Under the pieces are notes generated by a model. That model was not told the origin of the DNA, did no database searches, and saw nothing but the letters and a program-made list of their open reading frames with translations. This document shows, in pieces, positions 8,569 to 15,831 of a DNA stretch of 54,667 bases (its first letter is position 1; each line of letters begins with the position of its first letter). The position numbers and the translations under genes are program-made. Source of the stretch: Geobacteraceae bacterium. GTDB lineage: Bacteria > Desulfobacterota > Desulfuromonadia > Geobacterales > Geobacteraceae. The stretch covers positions 1 to 54,667 of the forward strand of contig JARKPN010000035.1 in NCBI GenBank assembly GCA_029975275.1, read 5' to 3'.

Positions 8569-10266
8569 ATGGCAAAGATTGTCATCGACCCCGTCACCAG
8601 GATAGAAGGGCACCTCCGTATCGAGGCCGAAGTGAGCGGAAGCAGCGTGGCCGACGCCTGGAGCAGCAGCACCATGTTCCGGGGGATCGAGAGGATCCTC
8701 CAGGGTCGGGACCCGCGCGACGCCTGGTATTTCACGCAGAGGCTCTGCGGCGTCTGTACCACGGTCCACTCCATCGCCTCCATCCGGAGCGTGGAGAACG
8801 CGCTCGGCATCCGTATCCCGCCCAACGCCGAACTGATCCGGAACCTGATCATGGGCATCCAGAACGTCCAGGACCACGTGATCCACTTCTATCACCTGCA
8901 CGCCCTGGACTGGGTGGACATCACCTCGGCCCTGAAGGCCGACCCGGCCAGGACCGCGGAACTGGCCGCCTCACTGTCCGACTGGCCCCTGAATTCACCC
9001 ACCTATTTCAAGGGGGTGCAGGCAAAGCTCTCCGCCTTCGTTTCCAGGGGACGTCTCGGCCCGTTCGCCAACGCCTACTGGGGACACCCGGCCTACAAGC
9101 TGCCGCCCGAGGCCAACCTCATGGCCACGGCCCACTACCTTGAGGCCCTGGAGTGGCAAAAAGACGTCATCCGCATCCACGCTATCCTCGGCAGCAAGAA
9201 CCCCCACCCCCAGACCTTCCTGGTGGGAGGGATGGCAATCGCCGTGGATCCGGACTCCCAGACCGCCCTGAACGCCAACAAGCTGGAGGAGATCCGCCTG
9301 CTGCTGGGCAAGGCCCGGGAGTTCGTGGAAAAGGTCTACATCCCGGACCTGCTGGCCGTGGCCTCGTTCTACAAGGAGTGGGCCGGCATCGGCGGTGGCG
9401 TGGGCAACTACCTGTGCTACGGGGAATTCCCGGCCGACAACAGCGGCAAGCCCGAGGTCCTCTGGATACCGCGCGGCATCATCCTCAACAGGGACCTCTC
9501 CAGGCTTCATCCGGTGGAACAGGACAAAATCACCGAATACGTGGACCACTCCTGGTACGAAGGGAAGCCGGGCACGGCGCTCCATCCGTGGGACGGTGAA
9601 ACCGACTACAAGTACACCGGCCCGAAGCCGCCCTACGAGTACCTGAACACCGACGAAAAATACTCCTGGGTCAAGGCTCCGCGCTACGCCGATCTACCCA
9701 TGGAGGTGGGTCCGCTGGCGCGCTGTCTGGTTGCCTATGCATCGGGCCACAAGGAGGTCAAGCCGGTGGTGGACCTGGTCCTGTCAAAGCTCCAGGTGGG
9801 TCCCGAGGCCCTGTTCTCCACCCTGGGCAGGACCGCGGCCCGGGGGATCGAGACCCTGGTCATCGCGCAGAAGCTCCCCCAGTGGCTGGATGCCCTGGTT
9901 GCCAACATCAAGGGGGGCGATCTGTCCATCCACAACAACGAGAAGTGGGACCCCGACACCTGGCCGGCGGAAGCCAAAGGGTTCGGCTGGCACGAGGCCC
10001 CGCGGGGCTCACTGGGTCACTGGATACGGATCAAGGATCAGAAGATCGCCAACTACCAGGCGGTGGTGCCGTCCACCTGGCTCGCCTCCCCCCGCGACGC
10101 CAAGGGACAGCGGGGACCCTACGAAGCGGCCCTCCAGGGGACGCCGCTGGCGGACCCGAAACGGCCGCTGGAGATCCTGCGGACCGTCCATTCGTTCGAC
10201 CCCTGTCTCGCCTGCGCCGTGCACCTGCTGGACCCCACGGGGAATGAAACGGTGAAGGTGGTTTAG
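8569..10266 (+). CDS. hyaL: NiFe hydrogenase large (catalytic) subunit
   Basis: Carries the NiFe(CN)2CO site. The 565-residue protein has the L1 motif RLCGVCTTVHS and the C-terminal L2 motif DPCLACAVH. Thirteen residues follow that His and would be removed by the dedicated protease encoded downstream. The N-terminus IDPVTRIEGHLRIE is typical. The ATG lies three bases after the small-subunit stop with GGAGGAG upstream, so the two are co-translated. The absence of hyp assembly genes here means nickel insertion must be encoded elsewhere. Confidence 0.96.
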   Translation: MAKIVIDPVTRIEGHLRIEAEVSGSSVADAWSSSTMFRGIERILQGRDPRDAWYFTQRLCGVCTTVHSIASIRSVENALGIRIPPNAELIRNLIMGIQNVQDHVIHFYHLHALDWVDITSALKADPARTAELAASLSDWPLNSPTYFKGVQAKLSAFVSRGRLGPFANAYWGHPAYKLPPEANLMATAHYLEALEWQKDVIRIHAILGSKNPHPQTFLVGGMAIAVDPDSQTALNANKLEEIRLLLGKAREFVEKVYIPDLLAVASFYKEWAGIGGGVGNYLCYGEFPADNSGKPEVLWIPRGIILNRDLSRLHPVEQDKITEYVDHSWYEGKPGTALHPWDGETDYKYTGPKPPYEYLNTDEKYSWVKAPRYADLPMEVGPLARCLVAYASGHKEVKPVVDLVLSKLQVGPEALFSTLGRTAARGIETLVIAQKLPQWLDALVANIKGGDLSIHNNEKWDPDTWPAEAKGFGWHEAPRGSLGHWIRIKDQKIANYQAVVPSTWLASPRDAKGQRGPYEAALQGTPLADPKRPLEILRTVHSFDPCLACAVHLLDPTGNETVKVV

Positions 10267-10282
10267 GAAGGGGACGGTTCAG

Positions 10283-10322
10283 AAAGGGACAGGCCCTTTT
10301 GATACTTTAGAGGTCCTGTCCC
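10283..10322 (+). repeat. Alternative-pairing hairpin between hydrogenase large subunit and cytochrome b
   Basis: Two mutually exclusive stems share one strand: AAAGGG/CCCTTT around ACAGG (10283-10299), and GGGACAGG (10286-10293) with CCTGTCCC (10315-10322). It may be a REP-type element or an operon attenuator/processing site; there is no U-run. Confidence 0.45.
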
Positions 10323-10343
10323 CCTACTGGACAGGAGACCACA

Positions 10344-11000
10344 ATGGAAAAACTTGTCGCCAAATACGTCTGGGAATGGCCGGTCAGGATCGTCCACTGG
10401 GTGAACTTTCTCTCGATACTGACCCTGTCCGTGACCGGCATCTACATCGGCTGGGCCAAGACCCTGGCCCACGACCCGTCACAGTACGTGATGGGATGGA
10501 TGCGCTTCGTCCACTTCGTTGCCGGCTACGCCTTCACCATCAGCGTCATCTCCCGCATCTGCTGGGCATTTGTCGGCAACGAATACGCCAACTGGCGCAC
10601 CTTCGTTCCCTGGGCGTTCAAGGACGGCCGGAAGAACATGAAGGAGACCTTCCTGTTCTACGTCTTCGCCAGGCCGCGGCCCCCCCACGCGGTGGGGCAC
10701 AACGCCATGGCCGGCGCCGCCTACCTGTGGGTGTTCCTCCTCTACCTGGTGATGATCTGCACCGGCTTCGCCCTCTATGCCCAATACGCGCCCGGCTCGC
10801 TGCTCAGTCGTGCCTTCGGCTGGGTATACATCTTCGGCAGCAGCCAGGGGCTCCGCCTGACCCACCACTGCGTCATGTGGCTCCTGCTGGCCTTTGCCAT
10901 CCACCACGTCTACAGCGCCTGGCTCATGGACGTGAAGGAGAAGGACGGCTGCATGTCGAGCATCTTCGGCGGCTGGAAATCGGTTCACGAGGAGGAGTAG
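10344..11000 (+). CDS. hyaB: NiFe hydrogenase cytochrome b subunit
   Basis: A 218-residue dihaem cytochrome b that anchors the hydrogenase and passes electrons to the quinone pool. It is predicted to have four membrane helices, with candidate haem histidines in VRIVHWVN, RFVHFVAGY, RLTHHCVMW and AIHHVYSAW. The position directly after the large subunit and before the protease is standard. A 77-bp gap carrying a hairpin separates it from hyaL. ACAGGAG precedes the ATG. Confidence 0.93.
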   Translation: MEKLVAKYVWEWPVRIVHWVNFLSILTLSVTGIYIGWAKTLAHDPSQYVMGWMRFVHFVAGYAFTISVISRICWAFVGNEYANWRTFVPWAFKDGRKNMKETFLFYVFARPRPPHAVGHNAMAGAAYLWVFLLYLVMICTGFALYAQYAPGSLLSRAFGWVYIFGSSQGLRLTHHCVMWLLLAFAIHHVYSAWLMDVKEKDGCMSSIFGGWKSVHEEE

Positions 11001-11003
11001 ACC

Positions 11004-11486
11004 CTGACGACGCTGGTTTTGGGAATAGGCAACCTCGTGATGACCGACGACGGGGCCGGCATCAGGGTGGCGCAGCGACTCGCCGAGGGGTACGAGTTTC
11101 CCCCCGAGGTGACGGTCATGGACGGCGGCACCCTGGGTCTCGACCTCCTTGTCCATCTGGAAGGGGTGGACAGGCTGCTGATCATCGACGCCGTGGAGAC
11201 CGGCGGTCCGGCGGGGACCGTCGTGAGGATGACCGACGAGGAGATCCCGACAGCGTTCGAGTCCAAGCTCTCCTCCCACCAGATGGGGCTCAAGGACCTG
11301 CTGGCGGTTTCGGTGCTGTGCGGCATTACCCCGCCGGAGATGGTGCTTCTGGGGGTGCAGCCCGGCAGCATCGAGCTGGGAACGGATCTCACTCCGGAGG
11401 TCGAGGCCCAGTTGGACACCCTGGTTGACAAGGCCCTGCTGGAACTGGACAAGTGGGGGGTCAGGGTGAAGCCTGTCCGGAGATGA
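11004..11486 (+). CDS. hyaP: Hydrogenase maturation endopeptidase, probable CTG start
   Basis: Removes the C-terminal tail of the large subunit once nickel is inserted. The 160-residue protein has the family N-terminus LVLGIGNLVMTDDG with a nickel-probing acidic residue at Asp16, the LIIDAVETGG motif and SSHQMGLKDLL carrying the conserved His. No ATG/GTG/TTG gives the full first strand. A CTG at 11004 does, and a perfect GGAGGAG (10991-10997) sits six bases upstream; the TTG at 11019 lacks a site and removes the first strand. The stop overlaps the MFS gene start. Confidence 0.9.
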   Translation: MTTLVLGIGNLVMTDDGAGIRVAQRLAEGYEFPPEVTVMDGGTLGLDLLVHLEGVDRLLIIDAVETGGPAGTVVRMTDEEIPTAFESKLSSHQMGLKDLLAVSVLCGITPPEMVLLGVQPGSIELGTDLTPEVEAQLDTLVDKALLELDKWGVRVKPVRR

Positions 11487-12670
11487 CGGGGCTTCACGGC
11501 AATATCCGCAAGCTCTACCTGTTCGCCTTTCTTCAGCGGACCCTGTTTCCGATGGCGATCATCACCCTGTTCTGGAAGGATCGCATCGGCATGAGCCTCA
11601 CCGAGATCCTCCTGCTGCAGGCCATCTTCTCCGTTGCGACCGTGATCCTGGAGTACCCCTCCGGCTACCTGAGCGACCGGCTCGGCTACCGCACCTCACT
11701 CACCGTCGCCGCCCTGCTGGGAACCGTAGGGTGGGGCATCTACACCGTGGCGGACTCCTTCGCCCACGTCCTGATCGCCGAGCTCCTGCTCGGCGCCTCG
11801 GTATCGTTCGTCAGCGGCTCAGACAGCGCCCTGCTCTACGAAACCCTTGCCGCCGAGGGGGCGGAGCACCTCTATACCCGCTGCGAGGGGCGCATGGACG
11901 GACTTTCCCAGACCGGTGAGGCCCTGGGTGCGCTGTTCGCCGGGGTGATGTACGCCTCGTTCCCCCTGCTCCCCTTCGTGCTCCAGGCGGGCGTCTGGCT
12001 CGCCGCCCTCTCCGTTACCCGCACCATGAAGGAGCCCCCCCGCGACGCAGCCATCCACGCCCGCACCCACCTGGCCGAGGCGGTCCGCATCGCGCGCTAC
12101 GCCTTCCTGGAAAACCGGCGGCTGCGCGCCGTAATCCTACTCAACACCGTCCTGGGCATCGCCTCCTTCTACCCGGTCTGGCTCATCCAGCCCTATATGC
12201 AGGAGCATGGCGTGCCGCTGGCCTGGTTCGGGCCTGCCTGGACCGGCGCCAACCTGGCGGTGGCGCTGTTCGCCCTGGCCAGCCACCGGGTGCACGCGCT
12301 GCTGGGGGATCGCGGCTGCATCGCCCTGTTCGGTCTGATGATCCTGGCGGGTTACCTGGGCCTCGGCCTGGTCGGCGGCACCTTCGGTTTTCTGTTCTAC
12401 TATCTCCTGACCGCCATGCGGGGGATGCGCGGCCCCCTGTTCCTCAGTTACACCCAGGAGGAGAGCCCGTCATCGAACCGGGCCAGCATCCTGTCGCTCC
12501 AGTCATTGACCTTCCGGGCCGCCTTCATCGTCACCGGTCCGCTGGTCGGAAGACTGGCCGATGAAACGGGCGTTCAGCAGGCATTCCACTACCTCCTGTA
12601 CGCGTTCCTCCTCGCCCTGCCGCCGCTTTCCTGGCTCTTCCTCAGGAATCCTCGCTCACAGCGGGCATAG
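11483..12670 (+). CDS. MFS transporter
   Basis: A 395-residue major facilitator protein with about 12 hydrophobic segments. The loop 2-3 motif is present in degenerate form (GYLSDRLGYRTS). The ATG overlaps the hyaP stop (ATGA), so it is translationally coupled to the hydrogenase operon. The substrate is not evident. Its place after hyaP raises a link to the hydrogenase but no known hydrogenase function needs an MFS. Low similarity to drug-efflux MFS is the best I can offer. Confidence 0.82.
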   Translation: MTGLHGNIRKLYLFAFLQRTLFPMAIITLFWKDRIGMSLTEILLLQAIFSVATVILEYPSGYLSDRLGYRTSLTVAALLGTVGWGIYTVADSFAHVLIAELLLGASVSFVSGSDSALLYETLAAEGAEHLYTRCEGRMDGLSQTGEALGALFAGVMYASFPLLPFVLQAGVWLAALSVTRTMKEPPRDAAIHARTHLAEAVRIARYAFLENRRLRAVILLNTVLGIASFYPVWLIQPYMQEHGVPLAWFGPAWTGANLAVALFALASHRVHALLGDRGCIALFGLMILAGYLGLGLVGGTFGFLFYYLLTAMRGMRGPLFLSYTQEESPSSNRASILSLQSLTFRAAFIVTGPLVGRLADETGVQQAFHYLLYAFLLALPPLSWLFLRNPRSQRA

Positions 12671-12673
12671 GAC

Positions 12674-12707
12674 AAAAAAATCCCCCGGCTCCATTGGAAC
12701 CGGGGGA
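12674..12707 (-). terminator. Terminator shared by MFS (+) and ferredoxin (-) genes
   Basis: A 12-bp stem with one mismatch (12681-12692 / 12696-12707, loop ATTG) with seven A residues on its left, which read as a U-run on the minus strand. It ends the rubredoxin-ferredoxin transcript and could slow transcription of the plus strand. Confidence 0.75.
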
Positions 12708-12735
12708 TGCGATGGTGTCCCGTCAGCGGGCTTCG

Positions 12736-12927
12736 CTACTCCCGCCAGTAGATGCAACTGACCGGGCAGCCGTCCACCGCTTCCTGGATCTTCTCCTCCG
12801 GAGCGCCGGTCGGGTCGTATACCTCGGCCAGGTTGTCGTCGTTCATGCGAAACACCTCGGGAACGGTGTCGGCGCAAAGACCGCAACTGATGCATGCGTC
12901 CTGCTCCACATACGGAATTTTGGCCAT
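12736..12927 (-). CDS. Single-cluster [4Fe-4S] ferredoxin
   Basis: A 63-residue electron carrier. Cluster ligands are Cys12, Cys15, Cys18 (CISCGLC) and Cys54 (CPVSC), with an extra Cys58. This is the one-cluster type like Desulfovibrio ferredoxin I. The ATG at 12927 is preceded by GGAGAGGGA. A longer in-frame extension upstream is rubredoxin coding sequence in another frame. It is 19 bases downstream of the rubredoxin gene, so the two are an electron-carrier pair in one transcript. Confidence 0.92.
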   Translation of the reverse strand: MAKIPYVEQDACISCGLCADTVPEVFRMNDDNLAEVYDPTGAPEEKIQEAVDGCPVSCIYWRE

Positions 12928-12946
12928 GGTCGTCCCTCTCCTTTCC

Positions 12947-13105
12947 TCACTCCTTCTCGAACATGCTCTTTTCCGCCCCGCAGACGGGACACACCCAGTC
13001 ATCGGGGAGATCTTCGAATGCCGTACCCGGATTGACGCCGTTTCCAGGATCGCCGGTCTCGGGGTCGTAGATGTAGTCACAGATGGTGCAGCGGTATTTG
13101 TCCAT
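12947..13105 (-). CDS. Rubredoxin
   Basis: A 52-residue protein with the two CXXC pairs that bind one iron (Cys6/Cys9 in CTICDY, Cys39/Cys42 in CPVCGAEK) and the family signature [18 protein letters not shown] precedes the ATG. Rubredoxins in anaerobes feed electrons to oxygen- or superoxide-reducing enzymes, but no such partner is in this window. It shares a transcript with the ferredoxin. Confidence 0.95.
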   Translation of the reverse strand: MDKYRCTICDYIYDPETGDPGNGVNPGTAFEDLPDDWVCPVCGAEKSMFEKE

Positions 13106-13164
13106 AAATCCCTCCTTTTGTCATAGAGCTTTTGACACTACCTCGAATCAGCGCAATAGTTCCC

Positions 13165-13192
13165 AGTGTACCTTTTTTTTGTATCGTGGCAA
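13165..13192 (-). promoter_or_regulatory. Promoter for rubredoxin-ferredoxin
   Basis: On the minus strand TTGCCA (13192-13187), a 16-base spacer that includes an A-run, and TACACT (13170-13165). The start of transcription would be about 50 bases before the rubredoxin ATG. Confidence 0.45.
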
Positions 13193-13342
13193 GCCCGTCG
13201 CGCAATTGTCCCGGCACCCGATGGAACGTCGGCTCGTTGCAGGGCGGTCGTCCCGGCGGCGATTCCGGTTGGCAATCCCCCGCGCTTCTGCTATCGTGCA
13301 GCAAGCACGAGCGGAACACCCGCGACACGAAGAGGAATCCAC

Positions 13343-14761
13343 GTGAAAGCTCTCCTGGTCCACCCCCACGGCAGCAACTGGATGGGGTCCGGAAAAGACA
13401 TCACCACCATCTTCAATCTCATGCCTCCCATCGGGCTGCTGGGCATCGCGGCCTTCCTGGAGACAAAGGGGATGGAAGTGGAGATTCTGGACTGCTACGG
13501 CGCACCGGCAACCGTGGAGCGGCACGTCGCGGACATCCTCTCCCGCAACCCGGACGTGGTGGGGTTCTCCTGCACCACCTCCTCGTTCCTGGAGGGGTAC
13601 GCCATCGCGGAACGGATCAAGGAGCTGAACCCCGATGTGCGCCTCGTGTTCGGCGGCGCCCATGCCTGCTCGGTGGGACCGTCCCTGCTCGATGCCTTCC
13701 CGGCCGTGGACTATCTGATCATCGGTGAGGGTGAGCTGACGTTCGCCGAACTCCTCTCGGCAGGGTTCCGGGGTGTGGAATCCATCCCGGGCATCGGCTT
13801 CAGGAAGGATGGAAAGGGGACACTGTCCGCGGTGCGGGAGAACGTCCCGGATCTGGACTCCCTCCCTTTTCCCGCTTGGCGCCGCCTCCCCGGTTTCCCT
13901 CGGCGCTACAACCTCCCCCTGTTCAGCTATCCCAGGGCGCCTAACACCAGCGTCATCTCCAGCCGGGGCTGCCCCTACCAGTGCAGCTACTGCGACCGCT
14001 CCGTGTTCAGCCGGGGCTTCCGCTTCAACTCGCCGGACTACATCGTGGAGCACCTCCGCTACCTGCACCGGGACTTCGGCATCCGGCACGTCTTCTTCTA
14101 CGACGACCTGTTCACCTTCGACCGGAAGCGGGTGGAGCGGTTCTGCCTCCTGATGGAGGAGAGGCGCGTGCCGGTCACCTACAACTGCATCGCCCGGCTG
14201 GAGCACGTGGACCGGGAGCTGGTGGCGCTGCTGAAGCGCTCCGGCTGCTGGCAGGTGAATTTCGGCATCGAGTCGGGCGACCCGGAGATCGTGGCCAGGC
14301 ACCGCAAGCTCTACGACCTGGAGCAGGTACGGGAGAAGCTGTCCATGGTGCGGGAGAGCGGGATGCGGGTCAAGGGGCTGTTCATGGTGGGCTTTCCGGG
14401 CGAGACCGAGGAGTCGATCCGGCGCACCATCGACTTTGCCGTCTCCCTCCCCTTGGACGAGATCAACGTGACCAAGTTCACCCCCTTTCCCGGCGCACCG
14501 GCCTTCGCGACCATCAGGGAGCACGGCGAGTTCCGGGAGGACTGGCCGTCCATGAACTGCATGAACTTCGTGTTCGTGCCCCACGGAATGACCCGCGAGC
14601 GGCTGGAGGAGCTCTACAACGAATTCATCCGCAGGTTCTACCATCGTACCCGGATACACTGGGGGTATACGAAGATGCTCTGGAAATCGCCCCACAGCAT
14701 CGCCGTGTTCCTGCGCAACCTCCCCGAGATACTCAGGTTCGAGCTGCAACAGAAATGGTAG
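13343..14761 (+). CDS. B12-binding-domain radical SAM protein
   Basis: A 472-residue class B-like radical SAM enzyme. The N-terminal part (1-150) is a cobalamin-binding fold with FGGAHACS and IIGEGE. The [4Fe-4S] cysteines are Cys210, Cys214 and Cys217 (CPYQCSYCD), followed by NFGIESGD. These enzymes methylate unreactive carbons or build lipids such as hopanoids; the substrate here is unknown. The GTG at 13343 (AGAGGAA upstream) matches the family N-terminus KALLVHP; the longer upstream frame does not. It stands alone, followed by a strong hairpin. Confidence 0.88.
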   Translation: MKALLVHPHGSNWMGSGKDITTIFNLMPPIGLLGIAAFLETKGMEVEILDCYGAPATVERHVADILSRNPDVVGFSCTTSSFLEGYAIAERIKELNPDVRLVFGGAHACSVGPSLLDAFPAVDYLIIGEGELTFAELLSAGFRGVESIPGIGFRKDGKGTLSAVRENVPDLDSLPFPAWRRLPGFPRRYNLPLFSYPRAPNTSVISSRGCPYQCSYCDRSVFSRGFRFNSPDYIVEHLRYLHRDFGIRHVFFYDDLFTFDRKRVERFCLLMEERRVPVTYNCIARLEHVDRELVALLKRSGCWQVNFGIESGDPEIVARHRKLYDLEQVREKLSMVRESGMRVKGLFMVGFPGETEESIRRTIDFAVSLPLDEINVTKFTPFPGAPAFATIREHGEFREDWPSMNCMNFVFVPHGMTRERLEELYNEFIRRFYHRTRIHWGYTKMLWKSPHSIAVFLRNLPEILRFELQQKW

Positions 14762-14794
14762 GGTAAAAGGCGTGAAAGCATAACGGATTCAGGC

Positions 14795-14836
14795 ACTAGT
14801 GTCCTGTGCGGTGCACTAACCGCACAGGACACTAGT
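14795..14836. terminator. Perfect 18-bp inverted repeat between convergent genes
   Basis: Arms at 14795-14812 and 14819-14836 are perfectly complementary around the six-base loop GCACTA. It lies between the converging radical SAM and PilZ genes and contains the PilZ stop codon. It is probably a bidirectional terminator, though no U-run follows; a small mobile palindrome is the alternative. Confidence 0.6.
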
Positions 14837-15194
14837 CACCCTCCGCGAAGAAGTCCAGCTCGTCCCGCACCTGGTCGGGGTTCGCGGTTCTGGCCTCCAT
14901 CAGGCTGCGCAGGTGGATCATGGTGTCCAGATCCATTTCCACGAATTTGACCCCTGCCAGGTTGCCGCGGCAATAGATCACCCTGGCCTTGAACTGAAGG
15001 ACGATCTCGGACTGGTTGAGCCGGAATGAAAGCTTCCAGTCGTCGCCCGGCCCGACGGGAAAGTCGGCGGGGTGCTCAACCAGCGCACCCTTGAGGGAGA
15101 TCTCCAGCAGATCGACCTCGAAAGTCCCGAGACCGGTTTCCACGGTACTCTTTTCGACACACTTGATCCGGCTGAAACGCCTCCTCGTGGACAT
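14832..15194 (-). CDS. PilZ domain protein, predicted c-di-GMP receptor
   Basis: A 120-residue stand-alone PilZ domain. The nucleotide-binding elements are RRRFSR near the N-terminus (residues 4-9) and DLLEISLKGALVE, which corresponds to the D/NxSxxG motif. It would bind cyclic di-GMP and act on an unknown partner. A GGDEF cyclase in the window (21481-22395) and a second PilZ protein (37707-38054) show that this signalling system is active in the organism. GGAG precedes the ATG. Confidence 0.85.
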   Translation of the reverse strand: MSTRRRFSRIKCVEKSTVETGLGTFEVDLLEISLKGALVEHPADFPVGPGDDWKLSFRLNQSEIVLQFKARVIYCRGNLAGVKFVEMDLDTMIHLRSLMEARTANPDQVRDELDFFAEGD

Positions 15195-15357
15195 GGTGCT
15201 CTCCTAAGCTCTATGGAAATCGTCCGGCACCTGATATGGGAAGGTAAAAACAATTTTAGCATGGTGGTCATGATTAAGAAACCCTGAACCTGCGGTTCCG
15301 CCGGGCCTTGGGACGGATCAGCGCTCTCCGGAGGACCGGACTGGATGAAGGAGCGGA

Positions 15358-15759
15358 ATGAAAGAGGAAACCATACGGGTGGCCTGCGCCGTCATAGAAG
15401 ACCGGGGAATGGTGCTTGCCGCGCAGCGCGGCAGGGAGATGAGCATGCCCCTGAAATGGGAGTTTCCCGGCGGCAAGCTCCACCAGGGCGAAAGTCTGGA
15501 AGCGTGCCTGGCCCGGGAACTGGAGGAAGAGCTGGGGCTCCGGGTCAGGATCGAGCGCCCCCTGCCGCCGGTCATCCATTGCTACGAGGAGTTCACCATC
15601 GAGCTTATCCCCTTTGTCTGCACCCTGACCGGAGGCAGGCTGCGGCTCAACGAGCACGGCGCCGTTGCCTGGCTCCCCCCCGAGACGCTGCCGGAGCTGG
15701 ACTGGGCCGCGGCCGACATCCCGGTGGTCTCGTGCTACCTTGGTTCCCGGGAAGGATAA
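15358..15759 (+). CDS. Nudix hydrolase, MutT-like
   Basis: A 133-residue Nudix protein. The full Nudix box is present from Gly39 (GX5E, then RELEEELGL). The core WEFPGGKLHQGE is typical of MutT 8-oxo-dGTP diphosphatases, which clear oxidised nucleotides. AAGGAG precedes the ATG at 15358. Related Nudix enzymes can act on other nucleotides, so the substrate is a family-level guess. Confidence 0.9.
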   Translation: MKEETIRVACAVIEDRGMVLAAQRGREMSMPLKWEFPGGKLHQGESLEACLARELEEELGLRVRIERPLPPVIHCYEEFTIELIPFVCTLTGGRLRLNEHGAVAWLPPETLPELDWAAADIPVVSCYLGSREG

Positions 15760-15831
15760 CCCCGCCGGAGCTTTGAAACCTGATAAAATCTCTCCTTGAC
15801 GCCATTCCATCCCTTCGGATACCCTGAAACG

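Noticed and set aside
13148-14749. A 533-codon minus-strand frame opposite the radical SAM gene
   Set aside because: Shadow frame without ribosome site or family motifs.
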